Shown: positions 9,576 to 17,755 of the stretch, in pieces | How positions within the stretch are numbered: the first letter of the stretch is position 1 | How the letters are laid out: each line of letters opens with the position of its first letter | From: Halorhodospira abdelmalekii | GTDB taxonomy: Bacteria; Pseudomonadota; Gammaproteobacteria; Nitrococcales; Halorhodospiraceae | Length of the DNA: 37,751 nt | Assembly (NCBI RefSeq): GCF_016583625.1 | Contig: NZ_NRRN01000032.1 | Span: forward strand, 1 to 37,751 | Reading direction: 5' to 3' | Translations under genes and position numbers: made by a program | Notes under the pieces: model-generated | What the model saw: the letters and a program-made list of their open reading frames with translations, nothing else | Database searches by the model: none | What the model was told of the DNA's origin: nothing

Positions 9576-11490
9576 CCCCACCACAGACCCCGACAACAAC
9601 ACCCCGACCGGCGTCTCATTCGACCACGACCGGACCGATCAACAGCTGCAGCGCTGGCAGCGCGTGCTGCGGCGGACCCGGCTGTCGAGCAATCTACTCA
9701 GCCTAGCCTGGACAGCCGGTCCGGTCACTGCTCTCGGCTTAACAGGCGGCTACATGGTCGCTTACGGCAAGCTGCCACACACCCAGCTGCTGATCTATTT
9801 TGTTACCTTCTCGGTTTTGTCCGGTGTCATCGGCCTGCTGGCCAAGATCGTCTACGACAGCACCTGGGGCTCGAACAAAGAGCGCGCGCAGGCTGAAGTC
9901 GAGAAGGCCATCGATCGGCTCGGCGAACTGATCTTGGCCACGCGCGATCTTGACGTCGAAAGCCTTGAGGGCAACGCGCGGCGCTTTGAGGCTGCACGGC
10001 AACTGCTACGCCGCATCGATCTCTCCCCCGAAGGGGTTGCGCTGGCGAGCGAAGATCTAACCAACGATCGCGAACTCGGCCGCTTTCTGGCCCAGATCGA
10101 TAACTACCGCCGCTGTGGGCTGCGCTCACGGATTCGGGATCTAAACATCCGCTACGAAGAGCACTTTACCGCCGTCTACGAGCGCATTCGCCACGAAGCA
10201 CCATTGGCTGCCGCCGCCCTGCGCGATCGTTTCTACGGTCACGTCCCTCGGCTGCGCGACGGCATCCCGCGCAACGAGGCCTTTATCGAGCGGGCGCTGG
10301 CTGCTTTTACCGAACAAAATGCGCTGCTACTGACCATGAGCGACGTCGAAGAGATGCTCGGGTTGGCCTTCGAACTGCTCAATGGCCGTGAGATCACCAT
10401 CTTGAGCTTCACCTATGGCGGTCGTTGGCGCTTTGCCAAGGCCTTCGAAGCATTGGAGCGTGCGCGCAGCCGCTACCGATTAGCCCTCGCGGCGAGCGAT
10501 AACCGCCTGCGTGCGCTCGCCGCCCACCTCGTCGAAGAGGGCGCGCTGCCTTATGAACGAGCGGCCGAAGAGCTACCGAGCGCCACCCTGCTCGAACGAA
10601 TCACTGCGGTCATGAATCAGCTCAAGCGGCGCATTGATGCCTACCACCGCTACGCCCAGCACCGCCGGCTGACCCGAGAGCAGCGCACCGAGCTGCGTCA
10701 ACGAGCCCGCACGCTCTCCACCGCCGTTGCCCTCTATCGTGCCGCCCACGAAGCCATTCAAACGCTCGGCAGCGCGCACGCTGAACTGATCCGTGCCTCA
10801 CAGGCTTGGGATGCGCTCACTCAGCAGCAATACAGCCCCGATTCGACGCTGCGCATCGGCCCGGGGCGCCTTGGGTTGCGCATCGTCGAACGGACCCTCA
10901 GTCTCGATGAGGAGGCGTGCGAGGATGTCAGCCACAAGCTCCTGGCCTACCTGGGGGAGGAGCCCGACCGCCGGGTCAGTGGCTCGCATCAAGCACATCC
11001 CTACGCCGCCTCCCAGAGCATCGCACCGCTCCACGAACGTCTGACGCCGAGCAGCGCGCGCGATCTGGCCATTGAGGTCGCATTGGCCCTTGAACCGCAT
11101 ATCCAGCTTTCAGCCCCAGAGGTCCAGCGCGGCCTAGCCGCCACCCAAGCGAGCTATCTTGGCGACCTCGAACCGGGCATGAGCACGCGCGAGAAACGCC
11201 GTCTGGGCGAGGCCATGGCCCATAACGTCGCCGACGATCTCGGCCGCGCCGCCGAGCAACTCGCCTTAGCACTGGTGCGCCACTACCACGTCGAACTGAC
11301 CGAGGAGGCGAAGCACTTTCTTGAAGAGCGTTACGGCGCCCGCCCCGCGGTACTGGAAACCATTGCGCGCAGTCAGGTGACCGATCAGGGCACTCAAATC
11401 AGCCTGCTCAGCCGCCGTCCGCCGCCCGTCCGCCCCCCACGCCGCAGCTGGTATCGCAGCTTGGTCCGCGCCCGCCGCCTGCTCAGCTGA
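9547..11490 (+). CDS. Unknown protein with two membrane helices and a long helical cytoplasmic region
   Basis: I do not recognise this 647-residue protein. It has a polar N-terminus, two hydrophobic segments close together (about 50-73 and 79-102) that read as a helical hairpin, then nearly 540 residues that are strongly helical and charged, rich in Arg, Glu, Ala and Leu, with no Cys-rich or nucleotide-binding motif visible. The C-terminus is Arg/Pro-rich and basic. An in-frame ATG at 9499 would extend it by 16 residues, and 9547 overlaps the DUF3108 gene by 29 bases; neither has a convincing SD. The architecture suits a membrane-anchored scaffold, but no function is claimed. Confidence 0.75.
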   Translation: MLNRLIKRANPTTDPDNNTPTGVSFDHDRTDQQLQRWQRVLRRTRLSSNLLSLAWTAGPVTALGLTGGYMVAYGKLPHTQLLIYFVTFSVLSGVIGLLAKIVYDSTWGSNKERAQAEVEKAIDRLGELILATRDLDVESLEGNARRFEAARQLLRRIDLSPEGVALASEDLTNDRELGRFLAQIDNYRRCGLRSRIRDLNIRYEEHFTAVYERIRHEAPLAAAALRDRFYGHVPRLRDGIPRNEAFIERALAAFTEQNALLLTMSDVEEMLGLAFELLNGREITILSFTYGGRWRFAKAFEALERARSRYRLALAASDNRLRALAAHLVEEGALPYERAAEELPSATLLERITAVMNQLKRRIDAYHRYAQHRRLTREQRTELRQRARTLSTAVALYRAAHEAIQTLGSAHAELIRASQAWDALTQQQYSPDSTLRIGPGRLGLRIVERTLSLDEEACEDVSHKLLAYLGEEPDRRVSGSHQAHPYAASQSIAPLHERLTPSSARDLAIEVALALEPHIQLSAPEVQRGLAATQASYLGDLEPGMSTREKRRLGEAMAHNVADDLGRAAEQLALALVRHYHVELTEEAKHFLEERYGARPAVLETIARSQVTDQGTQISLLSRRPPPVRPPRRSWYRSLVRARRLLS

Positions 11491-11636
11491 ATCTGGGGCA
11501 AATCTCGGCCAAAACGGGGGTGCCTGCGGCACGGCGCCCGCTTTAATCACACCAGGCTACTCGTGCACTATGATGATGGTTGAATTGTGTCTACGCGGAT
11601 CGAAAACAGTCGGCGATGCGAGTAGGACGGGTGGCC

Positions 11637-12869
11637 ATGTGGATCGAACGGCAGCTAGGTCAAAAAATACACTCCGGCACCTTAGTGCTGCGTTTTGCCG
11701 ATGGCACTGAGCGCAGTTACGGTGACGGTGAACCGCCCCGGGCGACGATGCATATCCATCGCTCGCGGGTATTTCGCCGCATTGCGTTCGACCCCCAGTT
11801 TATGCTCGGACAGACCTACATGGAGGGCGATTGGAGCGCGGGTGAAGAGGGCCTGATCGGACTCCTTGAAGTGCTGCTGATCAACTTTCCTCCGCGCCGC
11901 CATAGTGGCCTCAAAAGGTGGGCGATTACGGCCTGGCGCCCAATCCAGCAGTGGAATCGGGAACAAGCGGCGCGACGCAACATCATGGCCCACTACGACC
12001 TTGAAGAGTGGCTCTTTCGCGGTTTTCTCGACACCGACCTGCACTACTCGTGCGCCTATTTTGCTCACGAGACGATGGACCTGGAGGCCGCACAGCAGGC
12101 TAAAGCAGCCCATATCCGCCGTAAGCTGCTGCTGCGCCCGGGCGACCAAGTGCTCGATATCGGCTGCGGCTGGGGCTCCTTGGCCATCCACCTGGCACGC
12201 CACGCCGACGTCGAAGTCACCGGCCTAACACTCTCACGGGAGCAGCAACGGGCAGCCCAGGCGCGCGTTGCCGAAGCTGGACTCGGCGACCGGGTCGAGA
12301 TTCGATTGCAGGACTATCGCGAAGTCAGCGGTCCGTTCCAACGGATTGTCAGTGTCGGCATGTTTGAACACGTCGGCGTTCCCTTTTACGACGCCTATTT
12401 CAGCCGCGTGCGCAAACTGCTCAGCGACGACGGGATCGCACTGATCCATACCATCGGCCGCTTTCACCCACCCGGGGTCACCAACCCGTGGATTCGCCGC
12501 TATATCTTCCCCGGCGGCTATATCCCAGCGCTCTCGGAAACGGTGGCGGCGATCGAGCGCGTTGGGCTCTGCACGACCGATATTGAAATACTGCGCCTCC
12601 ATTATGCAAAGACACTGGCAAGCTGGCAGCGGCGCTTTCAAGCCATGCGCAAAAAGGTCGCCAGCGAAAAGGGCGAGACTTTTTGTCGCATGTGGGAATT
12701 TTATCTAGCAATCAGCGAGGCCGCATTCCGCTGGCGCGGTATGATGGTGCTCCAGCTGCAGCTGGCTAGGGAACAGACGGCAGTTCCCCTGACAAGGGAT
12801 TATCTCTATCAGCGCGCAGGCGCGCAGCAACCGACAGCACCGCCCGTCGAACACCGCCGCGCAAGCTGA
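11637..12869 (+). CDS. Cyclopropane-fatty-acyl-phospholipid synthase family methyltransferase
   Basis: This SAM-dependent enzyme would methylenate the double bond of unsaturated phospholipid acyl chains, a response to acid, salt or stationary phase. The SAM-binding motif I is LDIGCGWGSLAIHLA. Family residues are in place: a Cys in LHYSCAYF, a Glu in VGMFEHVG, a His in LIHTIGRF, and a Tyr in LHYAKTLASW. Frames starting at TTG 11580 and ATG 11616 are open too; I chose ATG 11637 because AGGACGGG lies just upstream and the protein then begins like other family members. Length is 410 residues. It is followed 78 bp later by a cNMP-binding protein gene; regulation by it is a guess only. Confidence 0.9.
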   Translation: MWIERQLGQKIHSGTLVLRFADGTERSYGDGEPPRATMHIHRSRVFRRIAFDPQFMLGQTYMEGDWSAGEEGLIGLLEVLLINFPPRRHSGLKRWAITAWRPIQQWNREQAARRNIMAHYDLEEWLFRGFLDTDLHYSCAYFAHETMDLEAAQQAKAAHIRRKLLLRPGDQVLDIGCGWGSLAIHLARHADVEVTGLTLSREQQRAAQARVAEAGLGDRVEIRLQDYREVSGPFQRIVSVGMFEHVGVPFYDAYFSRVRKLLSDDGIALIHTIGRFHPPGVTNPWIRRYIFPGGYIPALSETVAAIERVGLCTTDIEILRLHYAKTLASWQRRFQAMRKKVASEKGETFCRMWEFYLAISEAAFRWRGMMVLQLQLAREQTAVPLTRDYLYQRAGAQQPTAPPVEHRRAS

Positions 12870-12947
12870 TCGTCCGATGTTGCTGCTGTTGTCGGTCGCT
12901 GGCCCTTTTCCCCAAGTGGACTCGCGCGCAGGCGATAAAGAGAGACT

Positions 12948-13418
12948 ATGAGCACAACGATTGCCAACTTCCTCTCCGATCAGGCGCTGTTCAAGGACCT
13001 GGGGCGCGAGTACGTCGAGTTTCTGGCGGCGCATGCAACCTGGGAGCAGGTCGCCGCACAGACGATGATCTTTCGCCACGGCGATGCCGCCGAGCGTTTC
13101 TACGTCATCAAGAGCGGCACGCTGGTCCTCGAGGTCCCGGCAATCAGTGGTCCTACCCTAGAGGTGCAGCGGCTGGGTGCCGATGAGATCCTCGGCTGGT
13201 CGTGGCTGATCCCGCCCTACCGCTGGAACTTCAACGCCCGCGCCGAGAGCGATTGTGAGCTGCTGACGATCGATGGCAGTGCCGTACTCGCCCGCTGTGA
13301 GGCCGATGCGCAGTTCGGCTATCAGCTCCATAAACGCTTTTCGGCTTTGATGTCGGAACGACTCACCGCGGCCCGACAGCGCATGATCGATCACTGGAAC
13401 CCTCCCGGGTTTGCCTAA
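12948..13418 (+). CDS. Cyclic nucleotide-binding domain protein without a DNA-binding domain
   Basis: The 156-residue protein is a single CAP_ED (cNMP-binding) domain: AERFYVIKSGTLVLEV, the turn GADEILGWSWL where the phosphate-binding cassette sits, and NFNARAESDCELLTID, then a helical end SALMSERLTAARQRMID. No helix-turn-helix follows, so it is not a CRP/FNR transcription factor. The PBC lacks a clear RSA Arg, so binding of cAMP or cGMP is doubtful. Such single-domain proteins act as sensors for partners. It sits 78 bp downstream of the cyclopropane synthase gene on the same strand. Confidence 0.82.
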   Translation: MSTTIANFLSDQALFKDLGREYVEFLAAHATWEQVAAQTMIFRHGDAAERFYVIKSGTLVLEVPAISGPTLEVQRLGADEILGWSWLIPPYRWNFNARAESDCELLTIDGSAVLARCEADAQFGYQLHKRFSALMSERLTAARQRMIDHWNPPGFA

Positions 13419-13533
13419 GGCTTGCCGAAGGTCTACCTGAACAGCGCTCGAGGTCGCAACCGAAATTACGGAGGGGCTGCCACAGTAGGGCGAGAAGTCG
13501 AAGACGAGTGCGATTGGCAACACCGTTAGCGAT

Positions 13534-13562
13534 TTGCGCAGGATTCTGCGAATCGGTATTGT
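13534..13562 (+). promoter_or_regulatory. Candidate sigma70 promoter with a palindrome in the spacer
   Basis: TTGCGC (13534-13539) is separated by exactly 17 bp from TATTGT (13557-13562). The spacer contains the inverted repeat CGCAG-GATT-CTGCG (13537-13550), which could be an operator. Transcription would start about 13570 and reach the DUF4870-like gene at 13632. Confidence 0.45.
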
Positions 13563-13631
13563 ACACCACGGATCGGTCTCGGAAAGATCACAGATTCGCC
13601 CGCCATGGGCTTATTTCACGGAGGTGTCACG

Positions 13632-14216
13632 ATGAGTGAGGAAAACGATAAAACCGGCAAGAAAGCCGCAGAGTCGAGCAGCAGCAAGAGCAGCTCAAGC
13701 AGCAGCAAGTCCGCAGCCGCAAAGAGCGGCAGCAGCAGCACTGCAAGCCGCAGCTCGACGGCCAGCGCCAGCAGCAAGAGCAGCACCACCAGCAGCAGCA
13801 CGGCCGAGGCCAAAGCGAGCAGCGCTGGTGCGACGACGGCGAGCAACGAATCGGCCACCGCTAAGGCCGCCGGGGGCTCCGGGCAGCCGCAACATGTAGC
13901 CTCGGGCATCGCCTACGTGCTCGGCCCGATCACCGGGCTCTTTTTCCTGTTCGCCGATCGCAACGACTCGGTCGTGCGCTACCACGCCTGTCAGGCACTG
14001 CTGCTCTCAGCGGTCATTGCTGTAGCGTGGATCGCCGTAGCCATTTTGAGCGCGCCGCTCGCCGGCATCCCGCTGGTCTTCTGGGCCGGTTTGGCCTTCC
14101 TGCTCTACATGGCCTACTTGGCTTTCAAGAGCAAGTCGTGGGAGATTCCCTTCCTCAACGACTACGCGCAGCGCTTCGCCGACAAGATGGCCCCGCAAGG
14201 GGAGCAGAAAAAGTAA
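13632..14216 (+). CDS. Ser/Ala-rich protein with a DUF4870-like membrane domain
   Basis: The start at 13632 is fixed by GGAGGT at 13620-13625, six bases upstream; the in-frame ATG at 13605 has no such site. The 194-residue protein has two parts. Residues 10-84 are low-complexity Ser/Ala/Lys with many AGC codons. Residues 88-170 carry the membrane part: SGIAYVLGPITGLFFLF, the VVRYHACQALLL helix, then two more hydrophobic helices (about 121-141 and 144-165), a pattern of the DUF4870/Tic20-like family. The C-terminal tail is charged. The Ser-rich arm faces the cytoplasm or periplasm and its role is unknown. Confidence 0.83.
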   Translation: MSEENDKTGKKAAESSSSKSSSSSSKSAAAKSGSSSTASRSSTASASSKSSTTSSSTAEAKASSAGATTASNESATAKAAGGSGQPQHVASGIAYVLGPITGLFFLFADRNDSVVRYHACQALLLSAVIAVAWIAVAILSAPLAGIPLVFWAGLAFLLYMAYLAFKSKSWEIPFLNDYAQRFADKMAPQGEQKK

Positions 14217-14355
14217 TACCGCCGCGCAGCAGTTGTGGTGCGGCGCGAATGCACTCGAGTTCGACGAGCTGGAGTGCCGCTGGGTCTGTAGGCAGACCGA
14301 GGGGCCGTAGGCCGGCGGGGTACACCGGCTTACGGTCCGCTTTAAGGAGCTGCCG

Positions 14356-15618
14356 ATGCGCGTGTTGATCTGCGCTGCTGGGAGTCACGGCGATGTTCTC
14401 CCTTTCATCACGCTCGGCACGGCCCTGCAACGGCAGGGAGCCGAGGTCTACCTGCTCACCCACCGCTACTTCTCCCGCCAAGTCGAAGCAAGCGGACTCC
14501 CCTGCATCGGTGCCGGCAGTTCGATCGAGGCGTATCAAGCGCTCCTGCGCAATCCAGCGCTGACCGACTCCCACCGCGGCGTCGAACAGCTCGCTGCAGC
14601 GCTCAACCACACCCTCGAAGAGGATTACGAGCGGCTACACGCGCTGCTTATTCCCGGGCAGACCGTGACTGTCGGTTCGACGCTAGCCCTACTACCACGA
14701 CTGCTCCAGGAGAGCAGCGGAACACCAGCGATCACCACGCACCTCGCCCCAGTGCTCGTGCGCTCACCGCACCGCTTATCGCGCCTCGGCGCCAGCCGCC
14801 TTTGGCGCCGCCTCCCCTCACCCGCCCCAAGCCTGGTATGGCGCTTTCTCGATCGCTTCGTCTTCGATCCAGCCTTCGCGCCGCACCTGAACGCGCTGCG
14901 CCAACGCCTCGCGCTGCCCGCTATAGAACGCAGCGTGCTCGGGCAGTGGCTGCACTGCAGCACACTGAACCTTGGGCTCTTTCCGGAGTGGTTCGGCAGC
15001 GCACCGCAGAACGTCAGTGGTGCGCCGTGGCACCTGAGCGGTTTCCCGCTGACCGCACCAGCCGCCGATGAGCAACTGCCGCAACCACTCGCCGACTTCT
15101 TAGCCGCCGGCCCACCCCCGATCGTCTTTACCACCGGGACCGCGACCCGCTGCACCGAGGACTTTTTCGCAGCTTCCATGGCCGCCTGCCAACGCGCCGG
15201 CCGGCGAGCCATCTTCGTCGCCGCTCACGACGACCCCGCTCCGCAACCACTCCCCGAAGGGATCATCCGCACCGGCTTCGTTCCCTTCCGCCAGCTGCTG
15301 CCACAGGCTGCCGCCCTCGTCCATCACGGCGGCATCGGCACCTTCAGCCACGCCCTCGCCGCCGGCATTCCGCAGCTGATTCGTCCATTGGCTTACGATC
15401 AGTTCGATAACAGCGAGCGAGCTCAACGCCTCGGGGTCGCCTTGGAACTGCTGCCGAAGAACTACGAAGCGGGGCGCATCGACGCTGCCTTGACGCGCCT
15501 GCTTGAGGAGCCAAGCTTTCGCGAGCGCAGCCGTGAACTCGCCGCCGCCGTCACCGCACACGATGGGGCCGATGCGGCAGCAGCGGCCATTCTCAGTGTT
15601 GCCGAGCGACGCTGCTAG
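14356..15618 (+). CDS. UGT/MurG-fold glycosyltransferase (GT1 type)
   Basis: The 420-residue protein has a two-domain GT-B arrangement. The N-terminal domain opens with MRVLICAAGSHGDVLPFITL, the GSHGDVxP motif typical of bacterial sterol or macrolide glucosyltransferase-like enzymes. The C-terminal domain contains IVFTTGTATR and the donor-binding signature HHGGIGTFSHALAAGIPQL (HHGG at about 322-325) followed by DQFDNSERA. It would transfer a sugar from a nucleotide donor to a lipid or small-molecule acceptor, not identifiable here. The gene converges on the YdcF-like gene and their ends overlap by 26 bp. Confidence 0.9.
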   Translation: MRVLICAAGSHGDVLPFITLGTALQRQGAEVYLLTHRYFSRQVEASGLPCIGAGSSIEAYQALLRNPALTDSHRGVEQLAAALNHTLEEDYERLHALLIPGQTVTVGSTLALLPRLLQESSGTPAITTHLAPVLVRSPHRLSRLGASRLWRRLPSPAPSLVWRFLDRFVFDPAFAPHLNALRQRLALPAIERSVLGQWLHCSTLNLGLFPEWFGSAPQNVSGAPWHLSGFPLTAPAADEQLPQPLADFLAAGPPPIVFTTGTATRCTEDFFAASMAACQRAGRRAIFVAAHDDPAPQPLPEGIIRTGFVPFRQLLPQAAALVHHGGIGTFSHALAAGIPQLIRPLAYDQFDNSERAQRLGVALELLPKNYEAGRIDAALTRLLEEPSFRERSRELAAAVTAHDGADAAAAAILSVAERRC

Positions 15619-16519
15619 CCGCCACACCCTCCTCCTCGCTCTCTCCCTGCATCTCCATCCGGTCGCCCGCTGCCTCGCTCGCAGCGTCGCCATCGCCTGC
15701 ACTCTCCGACTGTAACGCCGCGGCGCCAGGCGTCGTCCACCCACGCAGCCGCGCCCAGAGCAGCCCGGCGTATTCGTGGACAGCCCGCTCGCTCATGCGC
15801 AGGGCGTGCGCCGATGGGCGAAACTGCGCCGGGCTGCCCGCCTCCGGCTCGCGAGCGCGGACGCGATGGGCCGTCGGAGCCGGCAGCGGATCGAGTCCGA
15901 CGCCGCGAAAGAGGGCCATGGCGCGCGGCATGTGCGAGGCCTCGGTTACCAGGACCAGCGCCGCCGGGTCGACCCCGGCCGCCTCGACCCACGCCGCAAC
16001 ACGCACCGCCTCCTCGCGGGTATTGCGCGGGGTATCGAAGGCGACCACCTGCACCGGGGCTAGCCCCAGGGTCTCTAGGAGCTGCTGCATCAGCTGCGAG
16101 TTCGGCTTAGCGCTGTAGACCGCCCCACCGGTCAACAGCAGCGCGCTCTGCGGCCACGCCTGCTGGATCCGCACCCCTTCGAGGAGACGTGCGGTGGCCA
16201 TCAAGTTCAGTTGGGCGGTGATCGGCAGCTGCGGATCGAGGCGATGGCCGTGGCCGAGGACAATCACGGCCTCGACCCGCTCGACCGGCACAGCGGTGGC
16301 ATCGAGCAGGGCCGGATAGCGCTGCTCCAGGGGGAGCAGCAGGCGGCTGGCCGTCGGCTCCCAGCTGACCACGCCGAAGAGCAGCAGCACGACGACCAGC
16401 ACTCCGCGTCCACTGCGCCAGTGGCGGGTGAAGAGCAGGAGGGTAGCGAGGAGTGCCAGCAGGCCGAGCGCGCTCAGCGGCATCAGCAACGCGCCGAGGA
16501 GTTTACTCAGTTCGAACAT
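15593..16519 (-). CDS. YdcF/ElyC-family (DUF218) inner-membrane protein
   Basis: The 308-residue protein starts with two hydrophobic helices (about 7-29 and 37-53), then the DUF218 domain: VEAVIVLGHGHRLDPQLPI, SALLLTGGAVYS, FDTPRNTREEAVRVA and ALVLVTEASHMPRAM. The paired N-terminal helices and these motifs match E. coli ElyC/YdcF, which affects envelope and peptidoglycan synthesis. It is longer than ElyC (about 259 residues) by a charged, low-complexity C-terminal tail rich in Glu, Ala and Gly. The stop lies inside the convergent glycosyltransferase gene, so the tail may be an extension gained by loss of an earlier stop. Confidence 0.88.
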   Translation of the reverse strand: MFELSKLLGALLMPLSALGLLALLATLLLFTRHWRSGRGVLVVVLLLFGVVSWEPTASRLLLPLEQRYPALLDATAVPVERVEAVIVLGHGHRLDPQLPITAQLNLMATARLLEGVRIQQAWPQSALLLTGGAVYSAKPNSQLMQQLLETLGLAPVQVVAFDTPRNTREEAVRVAAWVEAAGVDPAALVLVTEASHMPRAMALFRGVGLDPLPAPTAHRVRAREPEAGSPAQFRPSAHALRMSERAVHEYAGLLWARLRGWTTPGAAALQSESAGDGDAASEAAGDRMEMQGESEEEGVAASSVARQH

Positions 16520-16545
16520 GGAGGGGCCGAAACGGGAGCGACCGA

Positions 16546-16603
16546 GGTCGACGGCCGTGACGGTTGGCTAGCCTGGCCAACCAACGTCACGGCGCCGTCG
16601 ACC
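16546..16603 (-). terminator. Long imperfect hairpin between the barrel gene and the ElyC-like gene
   Basis: GGTCGACGG (16546-16554) pairs with CCGTCGACC (16595-16603), CCGTGACG (16555-16562) with CGTCACGG (16585-16592), and GGTTGG with CCAACC inside. It lies 17 bp past the end of the outer-membrane barrel gene, on its downstream side. No T-tract follows; it could end transcription or stabilise the mRNA. Confidence 0.5.
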
Positions 16604-16619
16604 CCATTGCCCTTGCCGC

Positions 16620-17183
16620 TTAGTGGTACCAGGTCAGGCCGACATTCATCGACGACAGATCGTACTTTCCAGCGCCGTCCGGATCGGCCCCGTTTTGATT
16701 GCGGATGTACTCAAGATTGAGCGCCATACTGCTGTGCAGGTAGACATCGAAACCGAGGCCGAAGGCGGGGGCGTAATCGGTCCGCTCTTGATTGCCATTG
16801 GCCTCAAGGGTTGCACTCGTTAAACCACCGATCAGGTAGAAAGAGAAGGCATCGCGGTAGTTCAGCACGTGGCCGACAGCGTAGAGGCCGAGCATGTGAT
16901 CGACGCTGTAATCGACGTTATCCATATCATCGTCGGAGACCCCCACGCCGAACCGGGTCTCAATCGCCACCTGATCGACCGGGAAGAAGCCGACGCGGGC
17001 GGTGGCCATCAGAAAGTCGACATCGTCTCTACGATCAAAATCGAGATTCGTCCAACCGGCTTGCAGGCCGGTGTACCAGCTGCCGGATGAGGGGGCAGCG
17101 CTGGCCCAAACCGGGGTCAAGAGCAGGGCAGCAACCGCAGCGGCGGTCGCTAAGGGGCGCAGAGCACGCTTATTCATGGCCAT
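16620..17183 (-). CDS. Small outer-membrane beta-barrel protein (OMP_b-brl type)
   Basis: The best SD, GAGGAG at 17192-17197, is eight bases from ATG 17183, so I start there rather than at GTG 17192. The 187-residue protein has a Sec signal (residues 1-29, cut near ASA-APSS). The mature part is a series of alternating hydrophobic strands with aromatic ends, beginning GSWYTGLQAGWTNLDFD and ending MNVGLTWYH, with the C-terminal aromatic close to the end as the BAM complex expects. It fits an eight-stranded OmpA-like/porin-family barrel. The extracellular loops are Asp-rich. No substrate is suggested. It has its own terminator-like hairpin and no operon partner. Confidence 0.82.
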   Translation of the reverse strand: MAMNKRALRPLATAAAVAALLLTPVWASAAPSSGSWYTGLQAGWTNLDFDRRDDVDFLMATARVGFFPVDQVAIETRFGVGVSDDDMDNVDYSVDHMLGLYAVGHVLNYRDAFSFYLIGGLTSATLEANGNQERTDYAPAFGLGFDVYLHSSMALNLEYIRNQNGADPDGAGKYDLSSMNVGLTWYH

Positions 17184-17378
17184 CTTCATCACTCCTCAAA
17201 ATCTTTGCTCGCAGGGGGCGTCAGGGTACGTAAAGGCCCATTCTGGCCTAACCGATGTATCGGCACCCACCGGCGAAGCTATAGAGTGCGACGTTACGCA
17301 CCCTAAAGAGGAGCTGCTCCCGCGCTGCAGAGCGGGGTCGCGCGGTCACGCTCTCGACTGCGGTCGCGCCCCTGGCTC

Positions 17379-17720
17379 TCAGATCCACATACCGCCGGCG
17401 AACTCGATTGAAGGCGGGCGATCGAGCCAACTGGCTAATGCGAAGGCCGTGCTCGGCTGCATGTGGACGCAAACCATGCGCACCCCGATTACTCGACAGG
17501 AACCTTGGAGCTGGGTAAGAAAACTCAGATAGGGAGGATCGATGATCTCGACCCGCTCTAGATCGTAGTAGAGCAGATCAATATGCAGCGGCTGCAGCTC
17601 GCGCAGCACCGCTTCGATCACCGGACCGGGGTCGCTCGGCTGGATGCCGTGCCCTGGCTCCAGGCGCGCGCTATCAGCCGCGATCTGGGTCAGCCGAAAG
17701 CCGAGTGTGGCACGATCCAC
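17379..17720 (-). CDS. Degenerate RsbS-like STAS protein
   Basis: AAGGAG at 17728-17733 is best spaced for the GTG at 17720; the GTG at 17726 is one base away from it and less likely. The 113-residue protein aligns by eye to RsbS: HIDLLYYDLERVEIID corresponds to the strand ending IDLTSVDMID, and VIGVRMVCVHMQPSTAFAL to LMGAKVVLTGIQPAVAVTL. The position after IID, the Ser that RsbT phosphorylates in RsbS, is Pro (P62). No other Ser or Thr aligns there. It would be a stressosome scaffold subunit that cannot be switched in the usual way. It is the last gene of the operon, 35 bp after the RsbR-like gene. Confidence 0.6.
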   Translation of the reverse strand: MDRATLGFRLTQIAADSARLEPGHGIQPSDPGPVIEAVLRELQPLHIDLLYYDLERVEIIDPPYLSFLTQLQGSCRVIGVRMVCVHMQPSTAFALASWLDRPPSIEFAGGMWI

Positions 17721-17755
17721 CGACACTCTCCTTTTCCGTTATGGTTCATCGAACG

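Noticed and set aside
13616-13909. Leu-rich minus-strand frame opposite the Ser-rich gene
   Set aside because: Its Leu runs are just the complement of the AGC repeats; it has no SD and no other features.
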